Of a DNA stretch of 64,000 nucleotides, positions 52,783 to 62,730 are shown piece by piece. Position 1 is the stretch's first letter; each line of letters begins with the position of its first letter. Source of the stretch: Synechocystis sp. LKSZ1. GTDB taxonomy: Bacteria; Cyanobacteriota; Cyanobacteriia; Cyanobacteriales; Microcystaceae. Below the pieces are notes generated by a model. The model was not told the DNA's origin, did no database searches, and saw nothing but the letters and a program-made list of their open reading frames with translations. The stretch spans positions 1,984,001-2,048,000 of the forward strand of contig NZ_AP031572.1 of assembly GCF_040436315.1 (NCBI RefSeq). The letters are read 5' to 3'. The translations under genes and the position numbers were made by a program.

Positions 52783-54909
52783 ATGACGATACAAAATCTC
52801 ACCATCCCAGATCGCTATCTGCCTCTATTCAATGCCCTGGGTGACCGCATCACCGAAACAAACGGTAATCCGATGGACAGCCCGTTAGCGCCGGCAAATC
52901 CCCTGGAGATAGCAGAGCTACTCAGTTATGCAGGCCAAGGCCAGAAAGCAAAAGACTGGCTCAGTAACCACTATCGCCTAAAGGACTACCTGGGCCTACT
53001 AGATACCGTAGTCTATCCTGTCAAATACCAAATCAATCAAGGGGCAAGGCTCACCGGCTACAACTGGCCGATTATTGCCGAAGACCTGGCAGATTGTCTA
53101 AGCCTGGTCGATACCGATAAATTCCGAGACGAGGAAGTATTGGCGATACTCGAGCAAACCGAGCCTCACTGCGCCGACGAAGCCGAACTGACTACCATCG
53201 CCCAAGTATTGCGAAAAGTGGTTCACGACTGGCAAGGATTCCCGTCCCTCCTGCGGATCATCAGCAAGCGACTAGAGCGGCGGCTATGGCATGATAAAAC
53301 CCCCAAAGAAGGTAACGACCCCACCAAGCTCCGGCTGGAGATTGCTGCTTACCTAGCAGAACACGACCTGATCGCTAGAACTCTACTCAAGACCCAAATC
53401 TGTCGCTCATTTGGCCTGGACAAGAAAACCTTTGAGGTCATTGCCGAATCCTTGGACAATAATTCCAGCAAGCCCAAAGCGAAGCTCTATGACCCCACTG
53501 AATTTATGGCCCTGCCAACCACGGGAGCCAACCTCCTGGCCCCTGGCTTTGTAGCGATGGGAGTCACTTTACTTGCCGGCAACCCAGGCGGGGGCAAAAC
53601 CACCCTACTCTATGACCTGGCTGGTTGTGTCATCAATGGCGAGGAGTTCCTAGGGGAAGTTCCAACGCGCCAAGGGCCTGTCCTCTTTATCAATTGCGAC
53701 GAACGCCATAACTTCAGCCAAGACAAGCTCATCAACCGAGGCATTACCCACAGCTACAAAGTCCTGCTTGACTGGGATGTTAGCCAATGGGCCATCCTAG
53801 AACAAGCGGTGGAAGACCTACGCCCCGCCTTGGTCATTGTCGATTCCTTCAACTCCATTCACAACGACCCCAACTTTGACGAGAATTGTGCCCAGGCCAG
53901 TCAGACCATTAAAAAACTGGAGCAGTTATCCGCCAAGCACTGTACCCCCGTTGCTATCACTCACCACCTCAATAAATCCAAGGACAACAAGGGAGTCAAC
54001 AAGCTCAGAGGCTCTACCGCCATCGCCGCTTCAGTGTCCTCGACCCTCATCCTCGACGGTGAAGGCACAACCAAAACCCTTCGACAAGACAAAGTGCGTG
54101 GATCAGAGCCCCTCAATGTAGTCATCGAAATGAACGTCGAAGAGGGTCGCTTCAAACTCATCTCCGGCAACGTGGCCGACCCTGCAACCAAATCCCTGGC
54201 CCAACGACTCAAGGAGTTCTACGAGCAACACCCCGGACTCTACGAAATAGAGGAAATCAACTACTATCTCCCTGGCCTTGACTCTAAGCAACTCCGCAAT
54301 GCCCTAAACCGACTCCTTGGCACTCCGATCCACGGCCAGCCCTTCATCAAACGTCCCTCCGAATCCAATCCTCGCCGCAAGGTCTATGGCATAGTACTTC
54401 CAGAAAATGTACCTGTTGAGAAACCTGTGGAAAACTCACCCCCCATATATCCCCCCTCACACACACATGAACCCGACCCCCCGAAAGCTATGCAACCTAT
54501 TCACAGTAAAGATTACAGCTTACGCACAACGTTAGGCACAACTAACGCACAATTTACGCATAACAACGGATGTACACCCCCCTCTATATCTTCTGAAACT
54601 CTTGCCCAGACGGAAATGCACAAACGCACAACTAACACACAGCGACAGGGTGTGTGTGTCTCCTTTGAAGCTATGCCCAACTCACAAATGGCAGTATATA
54701 CTACACTTGATTTACCCCCCCTCATTATTCCCCAGGCCTACCCCGGCTTAATTTTCTTCGTAGAGCAATATCCAGGCGTTGAGATTACCGTCACTCGTTT
54801 GAAGTCCGAGAATGGCGAGTGGTTCTATGGCAACACCAGTTTTTGGGCAGATGACGAGTTATTCCATGTCAGTGAAATCGTTGGCATTCAGCCTGAATTA
54901 GAGTTTTAG
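52783..54909 (+). CDS. RepA/RecA-like replicative helicase
   Basis: 708 aa. The N-terminal 180 residues are helical and look like a DnaB-type N-domain. The RecA-fold motor follows: Walker A GNPGGGKTT (266-274), DERHNF segment, Walker B ALVIVDSFNS, ITHHLNKSK with the conserved His, and KLRGSTAIAASV. This order fits AAA_25/RepA helicases of plasmids and phages. A disordered His/Thr/Pro-rich linker (about 540-640) precedes a small C-terminal beta domain. It would load on or unwind the element's own origin; no origin is identified. Confidence 0.8.
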   Translation: MTIQNLTIPDRYLPLFNALGDRITETNGNPMDSPLAPANPLEIAELLSYAGQGQKAKDWLSNHYRLKDYLGLLDTVVYPVKYQINQGARLTGYNWPIIAEDLADCLSLVDTDKFRDEEVLAILEQTEPHCADEAELTTIAQVLRKVVHDWQGFPSLLRIISKRLERRLWHDKTPKEGNDPTKLRLEIAAYLAEHDLIARTLLKTQICRSFGLDKKTFEVIAESLDNNSSKPKAKLYDPTEFMALPTTGANLLAPGFVAMGVTLLAGNPGGGKTTLLYDLAGCVINGEEFLGEVPTRQGPVLFINCDERHNFSQDKLINRGITHSYKVLLDWDVSQWAILEQAVEDLRPALVIVDSFNSIHNDPNFDENCAQASQTIKKLEQLSAKHCTPVAITHHLNKSKDNKGVNKLRGSTAIAASVSSTLILDGEGTTKTLRQDKVRGSEPLNVVIEMNVEEGRFKLISGNVADPATKSLAQRLKEFYEQHPGLYEIEEINYYLPGLDSKQLRNALNRLLGTPIHGQPFIKRPSESNPRRKVYGIVLPENVPVEKPVENSPPIYPPSHTHEPDPPKAMQPIHSKDYSLRTTLGTTNAQFTHNNGCTPPSISSETLAQTEMHKRTTNTQRQGVCVSFEAMPNSQMAVYTTLDLPPLIIPQAYPGLIFFVEQYPGVEITVTRLKSENGEWFYGNTSFWADDELFHVSEIVGIQPELEF

Positions 54910-54973
54910 CTTTTTTGACGACATAAGTTATCGCCATGAATCTGATAAATTTAGCGCTGGAGTATCGAGACCT

Positions 54974-55234
54974 ATGCAATCAGAAAAACAAATCCGATAC
55001 CGAAAAGACCTGTTCACTCACCCCAAGCCAACGCGAGAAAGCAAGCGAGTCTATGCCAATGCCCAGCAGGAAATCCTAGTGTTGGACGCCTTGGTTAACG
55101 GACCTCGCACCATTCACCAGATCAAGCAGGCAACAGGCCTATCTCGTTGGCAGGCCCAAACCACCCTACGCCGATTACAGGGCCTTGTCCGCAAAAACTG
55201 GAATACGGGAAAATGGTCACTTATCGACAACTAA
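54974..55234 (+). CDS. Small winged-helix protein
   Basis: 86 aa. EILVLDALVNGPRTIHQIKQ then ATGLSRWQAQTTLRRLQGL is a helix-turn-helix with a wing (NTGKWSLID). It follows the helicase by 64 bases and overlaps the next gene by 22 bases. Probably a regulator or replication accessory. Confidence 0.6.
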   Translation: MQSEKQIRYRKDLFTHPKPTRESKRVYANAQQEILVLDALVNGPRTIHQIKQATGLSRWQAQTTLRRLQGLVRKNWNTGKWSLIDN

Positions 55235-55389
55235 CACTCTTTGACGAGCGAACGCCTAGTAAGCCCGTAGAAACCATCAGTAGCATCTTCACCAAAACCT
55301 ATTGTTACCGTTGCGTCTATGGACCGGTCTATTGTCTCAAGGCCACCTTTGGTATTGGGATGAAGTGCTATACCTTCAAGCAAGGCTAA
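55213..55389 (+). CDS. Small Cys-containing hypothetical protein
   Basis: 58 aa from the ATG at 55213: MVTYRQLTLFDERTPSKP then four Cys (YCYRCVYG, VYCLKA, MKCYTF) that could bind a metal. LTLFD resembles the clamp-binding peptide QLxLF found in many DNA-replication proteins, so it may contact the beta clamp (inference). No family recognised. Confidence 0.5.
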   Translation: MVTYRQLTLFDERTPSKPVETISSIFTKTYCYRCVYGPVYCLKATFGIGMKCYTFKQG

Positions 55390-55607
55390 CATCAATGCTC
55401 TGGCCCTGAGCAGCCTTTCCTACAACGGAAGGGGAAGAAGCATAAATTTGTTACCCTAATTTGGAAGATTAGTATTGCATCCAGTGAGGTGACGAGTAGT
55501 ATCGGCCACGGTTCAATGGGGCGCATCTACCGTCAAAAGCGTTAGCAGACTTTGTACATTCGTTGCATAACGGAATTGTTAAACCGATTCAATTCAAGCT
55601 GATATAT

Positions 55608-56153
55608 TTATTTAGAGAGATTTTCAATATCATTCACAAAAATTCCTAGAATCGATACTTCATCTATTTGCTGGTTTTGATGACCTAGATCTTTTCGCAT
55701 CGCTAGTAGCAATTGACCAAATATCGAAATGGGACTGCTCGAGGCATTTTGTATATTACTACTTGCCATTTGTCGAAACTTAATATACAGATTCAAGACA
55801 TCATCAGATGCCCATAAAATCAAGTCAGGTGTCATTTCTGCTAATTCCTTAACTATAACTATTTCTTCTTCCTTCTTAGGTTGCTGCCCTAATCTTGTAG
55901 CTAGAATTGAATCGAAGAAGAAGTTAATTACTTTGTCGTATATCTCGGTTTTTTTAGGCTTTTGCTCATTACGAATTTGGATTTGAAAATTACCAGCAAA
56001 TGTAATCAATGTACCTAATAAAGCAATCAGAATTGTGATGAATTGCCAAGGAGCTTTGCTAATTTCATGAAACAAAGCCCAAGTTACTAAGCCAACAATA
56101 GTAATTGCAATTATTCCAATACCAACATTCTGCCAGTTTACACTATTTTTCAT
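55608..56153 (-). CDS. Two-helix membrane protein upstream of nothing, downstream of SIR2
   Basis: 181 aa. Two close helices (IGIIAITIVGLVTWALFH and FITILIALLGTLITFAG) are followed by a soluble, helical domain of 120 residues (YDKVINFFFDSILATRLGQ, LILWASDDVLNLYIKFRQM). No family recognised. AT-rich, and on the same strand as the SIR2 gene with a 136-base gap. It may be a second component of the defence locus or a bystander. Confidence 0.55.
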   Translation of the reverse strand: MKNSVNWQNVGIGIIAITIVGLVTWALFHEISKAPWQFITILIALLGTLITFAGNFQIQIRNEQKPKKTEIYDKVINFFFDSILATRLGQQPKKEEEIVIVKELAEMTPDLILWASDDVLNLYIKFRQMASSNIQNASSSPISIFGQLLLAMRKDLGHQNQQIDEVSILGIFVNDIENLSK

Positions 56154-56289
56154 GCTATTTGTTGATCAAAATATTTGTAGAAAATATCCTCTAGAACGAT
56201 TTATATCCTCACTACAAAAAGATAACTAGTGACAATAGAGCGTGGTTGAGTTTCCATCTGAGTGGAGCGCCTTATGAGCCGAGATTCAC

Positions 56290-59200
56290 TTAGGTTTTTT
56301 CTGTTTCGCAATCTCTCCATACGTTTCTAATTTCAGCAAACTCATCAGGAGATAGACTTGTCTCACGCCATTTTTCAATAACCGCAGGGACGGTTAAGCT
56401 CCGAGATTTGTAATATTTCCAGAGTACTGCTGCCAAAGTGGATGAGATGAGCCGGACTGTCAGTTTTTCGTCAAAATTCAAATCTGGATTGTCATTATCG
56501 TATGCCGTATCAGCAAGTAACCTACCAAGTCGCCTTTGGACAGCTATTTCCAGACTAGTTGAAAAACTATCTAGCGAATTTTCCAGAATACGAACGATGA
56601 TTCGCAGTGCTAAGTTTATGGAATGTGTTGGACACCATGTAAGATATTGGCTGAGTAATGAGTCTGGATCCGGTTTAAATGAGTCTGGATCAGCATCATT
56701 CCCAATAGCAATGATTTTGGCGATTGCCATAAGCCCATCTTTTTGGATGTTATCCTGATTCGAAATCAATGCTTCACTGATCCGGTTATAAACATCAGCC
56801 TTCTGATCCAGGCATATGGGAAGACAAGCCGCTTCAGCTGCAAGACCCGGCAATCCGTACTCCCGAACTTCCTTAAGAAGTCGATTGAGGGATGTTTTAA
56901 TTTCGTCAGGTGAATCTGCGCTGAGTTTCGGGCCTACAACTTCGGCAAGCAGTTCGACCATACGGGCAAATCTTGCCTGAAATTCTTCCGATATTGAGAA
57001 AAACACATTTCCCTTTTCACTCAGTCTATCCTTGTCGGCATCCCACCACTCAATCAGGTGTTGTAGAATCTCGGCGGCATCTTCCGCCGTCCAGATACTT
57101 GCGCCATTATTATTATTTGCATTAATAATTTCGTCCACGATGAGGATATTTCCATTCATTATGCTGATGCCCTTGTCTTGCTGTTTTTTTTGAATCGGAA
57201 AAGGCGTGGACATGACATAATTTTTGAAAAGCTGGACAGGATTAACACCCTCAGGATGGGGAAGTCGCAAAAACATAAATTTGTAGAAATCGGTACCATC
57301 CGGCAGTCCGTACTGATCCGTTACACACCAGATAACTCCTGCTAATTTCCTGCTTTGGCCGTCGTCAAGTAGCTGTAAGTTGTACAGTGTTACCAGAGAT
57401 GTTATTGCCCAACGCCGACCTAAATTATCCGACGTTGCCTGTTTCAACAAGTAGTCTACCAATCCAGGCTGAATTTCCAAGACAGGGGCACATTCAGGCT
57501 TCTGATTTAACTTGAGTAGTAGGAAAGGATTCGGAAATTCGTTTTTGACGAGTGGGCTCAAATCTTCGGGGAAAGGAATTTTTAGTAAGTCCGGAACCAG
57601 CATGTATTGCTCTACTTCAGACATAGAACTTATGAGCCGAATGGTTAGGCTTTTGATATTCCGGTAATTCGTTTTGTTGGGTGAAGTATAGATTCCATGA
57701 ACAAACTCAAAGACGCGGTGCTTCATCTTACCTGAACATTTGCAACAGAGCCTCGATATGATCTCAGGCAGTAGCTGTGAGAGACGCACACTGTAACTGT
57801 CCTGTCGAAAAGTATCGCCTGCGTAGATATCATTCCGGCATTTATTGAGCGCATCCAGATAGCTATGAATTAACTGATCTGCCTCATTGGCAGTAAATCT
57901 GTAAACGGACTCGCGGCTGAACAGGCTATCAACAGCTTTCGCATCCCCCAGCCTGACAAGCGTTGCCATCGCCCAAAATGAAGAATAACGAGATATACAT
58001 TGCAGACTTGCCAACGCGGTTTTCGCTGCCATTGTATAGATACCGATACGATATGGTAAGCCTACCTCCTCACAGAATCGAAGGAAGGAATAGGCACTCA
58101 ATCCTTCCTGGTCAATACTGCTAAAGTGGTGAGTTTTAGTGACCAAGCCAATATCAAATTCTCGTTTCTCAGTGATGGTTCTTATTTGAACCGGCGAATT
58201 TCTCAGAGTTAACTCGAAGAGCTTGATTTCGTTATATGGGTCATATTTTAACCTTTTAAATTCATCCAATCGCTCATGGAATTGCTTATTGTTTTCTTGC
58301 AGTGTTTCCCATTTCCCCTTTTCGAGAGTAGCAGCATCTTGAATGTATTTCCCCAATAGCATCGCATTACTTTCGAGAGAAACCAAGGTGAGATCTGTTA
58401 GACTCGCCTTCTGATTTAGTTTTTTCCTGATGTTTTCCAGTGCATCCCTTGCAATTATTTCGGCTTCATTGAGTAAACCAATTTCAGCTAGTCCGGCAGC
58501 ACGCTTGGCCATCCAGTAGGATTGCGTTTCATTTGGTCGCCAGTTTTCAATACGTTGTTTAGCGTTGGGCAGATCCAGGGTAAAAAGGCTGAAGAGAAAG
58601 CCTTCGTAATTCAGAAACTCCTTTTGCTCTGCCGAAAGATAGTCGGAAAGATCATTAAGCAGGATTTCCGCTTCCTTCCATTTTTCGAGATATCCCTCCT
58701 CACGATAGAAGCGTAGCATAGCAAGCTTAATGGCCAGCCATGCCTGCCGAAGGTCATTCCATGATAAATCTTGAAATTTATCTTCCCTGGGGTGGATTTT
58801 GCAGTTTGCAGGTAGATCTTCGTTTTGAAATGGCCAGTACTTGTTGAGGATTTTTTCGCAAAACTCTGCTATGTTGTTGAAAACCGGTAGCAAACACCTT
58901 TCAAGCCGCCAAATCAACTCAAAAACATATTTAATATCCAACCCCGGGGGGGATTTCTCCATGTCCGGAAGATATCTAACCCAGTTCTCTGTAAATACCC
59001 ACAAATTCTCTCTTTTATCATGTGGTAGAATCAGCCAGCCGGGATAGGACTGCCTTTGCCGCCGCCATTCTTCCGTGATCTTCTGAAACTCTTCGATACA
59101 ATCCTTTACGTTAGCAGGATGCATCATTTGGGGGTCATGAGGCCAATCAAGAGCATCCGGTTTTTTCGACCTTATGTATTCGAAAAACCAACTTAACGCC

Positions 59201-60009
59201 TTTTTGTGATCATGTTTCTCGATGCCGTGGCAACACGAAAGGTCAACGACAATAATCCCACGTTGCATCAGAAGTTGTAGCCTGGCGGACGAAAAGTTGA
59301 ATACCCCGATCAGATAAATTTTCTGGGTCTTGTCTTTACCAAGGTTATCGCGAATCCAGCCGATCCACTGAAGAAAATTGGGATCGTCTCCGGAAAATCC
59401 GATCAGGCAGAAGGTGTTCTCAAGAAGGGCCTGCTGAACGGTATTGACGAAAGGGGCATAGTCATGAGGATAGCGCCGGTAATCCTCTTCGGTGATGATA
59501 AAGGGCCGCTCCGAGGGGAAGCTGCCGTGGAGCTTCACAATTCTGGGCTTGATGGCGTAGGGGATATCCTCTCTGTTAACAACCGGCTCGTATCGCCGGG
59601 TTACAACCTTGGCGCTAGCCCGTTCAATCAAGGTGTCGTAATTAGTGGTGAATACATCTACCCATGGCAACTCAAGTAGCTCGACATGGAGACCAGAAGG
59701 TTCGACGTTCAGATCCGGGATGTTGGCGCGGAGCAAGTTCTCCAGCGCGGGTCGACCAATAGCCGCCTGCACTTCTTCAGCTAGCCGCAAAATATTCAGA
59801 TACTTTTGTCTAGCTAGATCAGGCTTAACCCCATGTGCTTTCTGATAAAAAAGATCGCCCAACTGGTTCCAATCAGGAAACCCATTCCCCGCATTTTTGC
59901 TGAAGCCTGCACCAACCATTACAGCGGCTCGCTCAGCCCATACACGTTCCGCAATTTCGTTTAAGTAGGGGCGGATGGAATCCGGCACATCGTTGTTCGT
60001 TACTCTCAT
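56290..60009 (-). CDS. SIR2-domain protein, defence-associated sirtuin-like
   Basis: 1239 aa. The N-terminal 280 residues form a SIR2 domain: VMVGAGFSKNAG (30-41), TTNYDTLIE (121-129) with Asn 123 and Asp 125, KLHGSFPSE with the catalytic His 161, and GFSGDDPNFLQW. The remaining 950 residues are helical, repeat-like and without motifs, as in the DSR1/DSR2 and related defence proteins that deplete NAD+ when a phage protein is sensed. GGAAAG is about 8 bases before the ATG. The base composition is more AT-rich than in the helicase block, so it was probably acquired separately. Confidence 0.8.
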   Translation of the reverse strand: MRVTNNDVPDSIRPYLNEIAERVWAERAAVMVGAGFSKNAGNGFPDWNQLGDLFYQKAHGVKPDLARQKYLNILRLAEEVQAAIGRPALENLLRANIPDLNVEPSGLHVELLELPWVDVFTTNYDTLIERASAKVVTRRYEPVVNREDIPYAIKPRIVKLHGSFPSERPFIITEEDYRRYPHDYAPFVNTVQQALLENTFCLIGFSGDDPNFLQWIGWIRDNLGKDKTQKIYLIGVFNFSSARLQLLMQRGIIVVDLSCCHGIEKHDHKKALSWFFEYIRSKKPDALDWPHDPQMMHPANVKDCIEEFQKITEEWRRQRQSYPGWLILPHDKRENLWVFTENWVRYLPDMEKSPPGLDIKYVFELIWRLERCLLPVFNNIAEFCEKILNKYWPFQNEDLPANCKIHPREDKFQDLSWNDLRQAWLAIKLAMLRFYREEGYLEKWKEAEILLNDLSDYLSAEQKEFLNYEGFLFSLFTLDLPNAKQRIENWRPNETQSYWMAKRAAGLAEIGLLNEAEIIARDALENIRKKLNQKASLTDLTLVSLESNAMLLGKYIQDAATLEKGKWETLQENNKQFHERLDEFKRLKYDPYNEIKLFELTLRNSPVQIRTITEKREFDIGLVTKTHHFSSIDQEGLSAYSFLRFCEEVGLPYRIGIYTMAAKTALASLQCISRYSSFWAMATLVRLGDAKAVDSLFSRESVYRFTANEADQLIHSYLDALNKCRNDIYAGDTFRQDSYSVRLSQLLPEIISRLCCKCSGKMKHRVFEFVHGIYTSPNKTNYRNIKSLTIRLISSMSEVEQYMLVPDLLKIPFPEDLSPLVKNEFPNPFLLLKLNQKPECAPVLEIQPGLVDYLLKQATSDNLGRRWAITSLVTLYNLQLLDDGQSRKLAGVIWCVTDQYGLPDGTDFYKFMFLRLPHPEGVNPVQLFKNYVMSTPFPIQKKQQDKGISIMNGNILIVDEIINANNNNGASIWTAEDAAEILQHLIEWWDADKDRLSEKGNVFFSISEEFQARFARMVELLAEVVGPKLSADSPDEIKTSLNRLLKEVREYGLPGLAAEAACLPICLDQKADVYNRISEALISNQDNIQKDGLMAIAKIIAIGNDADPDSFKPDPDSLLSQYLTWCPTHSINLALRIIVRILENSLDSFSTSLEIAVQRRLGRLLADTAYDNDNPDLNFDEKLTVRLISSTLAAVLWKYYKSRSLTVPAVIEKWRETSLSPDEFAEIRNVWRDCETEKT

Positions 60010-60321
60010 TACATCTTTCCTTTTTTAGCTGACTAGAAACTATACAGACTGCATATCAAATACTTTTTTAAATCTTTCCGCATGTTACTTCAAATATAGA
60101 AATCGTAAGCAGTTTTCCGTATAGTATGCCAAAAAAACTGTGAGAGGTAGCTCTGGCTATTCTTCATCAACAGCCCGCTATACTGCTGTTTAGTGAAACA
60201 TGACTGGGGATTAGAGTTCTATGTGTTTAACAAGTTCATAACCTACCCAGGCCATGTCCTGGCCCTTCCCAGAAAGAGCCGACTGTCTGGACGCCTCAGC
60301 GCTGAAGATGGACTCACTGCA
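60010..60321. other. Intergenic region between SIR2 and recombinase genes
   Basis: 312 bases. The left part is AT-rich and holds the SIR2 promoter. I see no ORF with coding character; an open frame at 60193-60417 (plus) lies antisense to the recombinase end and is not convincing. No tRNA or clear terminator. Confidence 0.5.
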
Positions 60322-61752
60322 TTACATGGTCAACTCGACCTTAACGACAGCTCCATCCCGAATCAAGATGGTCTTGACCCATTTGCGATAAAGGGCCCTA
60401 ATTTCTCCAGAGCTTAGTCGTTCCTCTAGCCAAGCCCAGAAACTAGGGTCTGAGAATATCTCTAACACCTCACCTTGTCTCGATAGGGTTTCTTCGTGCT
60501 TGATGATCTGGTTAATCTCTAATCTGGTAATTTCCCGCTTGGTTTCTTCAATGGCCTCTCTGATCACTCTGGATTGGGGTTGAATTTGCAATAGGTCTTC
60601 TACCTGTTTCCTGAGTATGGGAATCTCTGGGTTTTCTTCCTTAGCCTTTTGTCCTGACTCTAGCTTTACAATATCGCCGGCCCTCTTGATCAATTCAGCG
60701 ATAACCGCCTCTTTCACTCGCTCTGCCCGGACTCCTTGGACCTGCTCGCAGGCCCTTAACTCGGCGTAGGTACTACATTGATAGCGGTAAGTATAGACCC
60801 CAGTCCGTCTCCGACTGGAGCTTATCAAGCAGTGGCGATTACAGACCTCACATCTCACAATGCCCAAGAAATGGTGTTTACTCCCACCACCACGGTTCCC
60901 CATGCGCTTGGAATTGCGGATCAGAATATCTCTAAGGATCTGCCATTCTGCCTCGGTTATCAGGGCCTCGTGAGTATCGCGGATGATTGTCCAGTGGTCT
61001 TCGTATTTAACCCTCGCTTTTCTCGTCCTTCCATAGGCTATATGACCGCGCAGAATTGGATTGGATAGCCAAATGGATAGCCCCGACGCTCCTACACTCG
61101 CATCTTTCTTCCTCTGACCCTTTCCTCGTGAATATATTTGGATGCCGAAGGTTTCGTTATATTTTCTCAGGGCCTTTCGCAGGCTTCCCAATTCAAGTAT
61201 TAAATCGATTCGGTATCTTGCTAACTCAGCGGGGCTCCATTCTCGACCATCACAGCAGAGGATAGGGGTTCTATCCAACTCCAGGCGGTTCTCTACTTTC
61301 CGATAGCCAAAGGGTGCAAAGTACGGCTTCTGCTGTTTTTGGTGGTACTCGTGACCATGCTTGACCCGTTCCGACAAGCGATCACTTTCCATCTCTGCCA
61401 ATGCGCCCAACATATTGAGGTGGAATTTACCCGCCGCTGTCGTGGTATCGATAGCGTCATCCAGAACCAAAACCTGTACCTGGTGCTTCTCGCAATGCTC
61501 AAAAAACTTCTTCAGGGTAATAATGCTTCGACTAATCCGGTCACATCGGGTGGCGACAACCTTCTTTACCCCACCGGCTGCTATCAATTCTATCAACTCG
61601 TTAAACTGTAATCGCTGGTCTTTTCTACCGCTCTCTACGTCTGACAAAATCTTGTCAACTCCATGCTGGACTAACCTTTCTTTCTGTTGCTCCAGCGCCG
61701 AGCCATAGGACTGCTCTCGATTACTTACCCTCGCGTATCCAATAATTTGCAT
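60322..61752 (-). CDS. Large serine recombinase (XisF-like)
   Basis: 476 aa. Catalytic resolvase domain: [12 protein letters not shown] with nucleophile Ser 10, [10 protein letters not shown] with the active-site Arg residues, and [19 protein letters not shown] recombinase domain ([28 protein letters not shown]) and a zinc ribbon (CEVCNRH and [12 protein letters not shown]) follow, then a coiled-coil motif. XisF of the Nostoc fdxN element, which excises during heterocyst development, is a close type. Its start is only 19 bases inside attR. It probably integrates and, with a directionality factor, excises the element. Confidence 0.93.
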   Translation of the reverse strand: MQIIGYARVSNREQSYGSALEQQKERLVQHGVDKILSDVESGRKDQRLQFNELIELIAAGGVKKVVATRCDRISRSIITLKKFFEHCEKHQVQVLVLDDAIDTTTAAGKFHLNMLGALAEMESDRLSERVKHGHEYHQKQQKPYFAPFGYRKVENRLELDRTPILCCDGREWSPAELARYRIDLILELGSLRKALRKYNETFGIQIYSRGKGQRKKDASVGASGLSIWLSNPILRGHIAYGRTRKARVKYEDHWTIIRDTHEALITEAEWQILRDILIRNSKRMGNRGGGSKHHFLGIVRCEVCNRHCLISSSRRRTGVYTYRYQCSTYAELRACEQVQGVRAERVKEAVIAELIKRAGDIVKLESGQKAKEENPEIPILRKQVEDLLQIQPQSRVIREAIEETKREITRLEINQIIKHEETLSRQGEVLEIFSDPSFWAWLEERLSSGEIRALYRKWVKTILIRDGAVVKVELTM

Positions 61753-62681
61753 TGTTTTATGCTTTCATTTAAAAACAACACCCCCCGGTGAGCCAAGGAA
61801 ATTTCCCCCGGTCGCGGAAAACTACCGCCTCCCACTAAAGCAGGGCCCGAGGCGGAATGGTGGGGACTGCGGAAGGGCCGTTCTTGAATCAAACTACCCC
61901 GTTCTTTGAGTAAACCGGCTACGGAATGAATTTGAGAAACCTCCAGGGCCTCATCAAAGGTTAAGGGGGGCAAAATCCCAGACAAACGCCGGGCCAGCAT
62001 CGTTTTGCCACTCCCCGGTGGCCCAACAAAAATTAAGTTATGACCCCCGGCCGCCGCAATTTCTAGGGCCCGACGGGCATGGCTTTGGCCCTTGACATCT
62101 TTAAGATCCAAGCTAGAGGCTGGCTTGATGTTCTGGCCCTGGCCCTTGTAGCGAAAGGGCTGATAATCCTGGGGCCGGGCCAAAAATTGCACCACTTCCC
62201 GCAGATGCGTAAACCCATAGACGGCTAGGCCTTGAACAATGGCGGCCTCCGGCGCATTATCTCCCGGCACTACCAGGCCCTTGAAACCTAACTTATGAGC
62301 AACGGCGGCAATCGGGAGCACACCAGTCACGGCCCGCAGACTGCCATCCAGAGACATTTCACCCAGAAAGAGAAAATCATTGAGGAGACTGGCCTCCACC
62401 TGTTCCGATGCTGCCAGAATACCGATACTAATAGGCAGATCAAAACTCGGCCCCTCTTTGCGGAGGTCGGCTGGGGTGAGATTGATCACAATCCGACGAA
62501 CTGGAAAGGCAAAACCGGCATTTTTAATGGCAGCCTTAACCCGTTCCCTCGATTCCTGCACCGCCGCATCAGGAAGACCCACCAAGGCAATGGCTGGCAG
62601 GCCCCCCGACACATCCACTTCAACGCCGACCTTAACCGCATCGACTCCCAACAGGGACGCACTCCAAACCCTCGCTAACAT
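61725..62681 (-). CDS. comM: ComM/YifB N-terminal part, cut off by the element
   Basis: 318 codons, of which the first 303 are comM and the rest ([15 protein letters not shown]) come from the element. It has the YifB N-domain ([36 protein letters not shown]) and the Mg-chelatase-like Walker [15 protein letters not shown], but it stops in GVLF, before the Walker B acid. With the 205 codons at 19879-20496 it would form a normal 508-residue protein (E. coli YifB has 506). The fragment overlaps the recombinase start by 28 bases. Confidence 0.92.
   Translation of the reverse strand: MLARVWSASLLGVDAVKVGVEVDVSGGLPAIALVGLPDAAVQESRERVKAAIKNAGFAFPVRRIVINLTPADLRKEGPSFDLPISIGILAASEQVEASLLNDFLFLGEMSLDGSLRAVTGVLPIAAVAHKLGFKGLVVPGDNAPEAAIVQGLAVYGFTHLREVVQFLARPQDYQPFRYKGQGQNIKPASSLDLKDVKGQSHARRALEIAAAGGHNLIFVGPPGSGKTMLARRLSGILPPLTFDEALEVSQIHSVAGLLKERGSLIQERPFRSPHHSASGPALVGGGSFPRPGEISLAHRGVLFLNESIKQCKLLDTRG
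61749..61775. other. Right attachment junction (attR) of the 41-kb element
   Basis: Element sequence with GCATTG (61749-61754) runs into AAAAA (61771-61775), after which host comM sequence resumes. Together with attL this gives a 46-bp attP whose ends are GCATTG and CAATGC and whose centre falls on AA of the AAAAA core. The junction also truncates comM: its frame runs 14 foreign codons into the recombinase gene region. Confidence 0.75.
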
Positions 62682-62730
62682 GGATTGATTAGGCCATTAG
62701 AATAAATTTTGGCCGCATTATAGCAGAGGG

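Noticed and set aside
54936-55079. A 47-codon ORF starting MNLINLALEYRD
   Set aside because: It overlaps the winged-helix gene at 54974 in another frame and its second half is low-complexity; only the first 15 residues look gene-like.
60193-60417. A plus-strand ORF of 74 codons
   Set aside because: Half of it is antisense to the recombinase gene and it has no recognisable domain or start signals.
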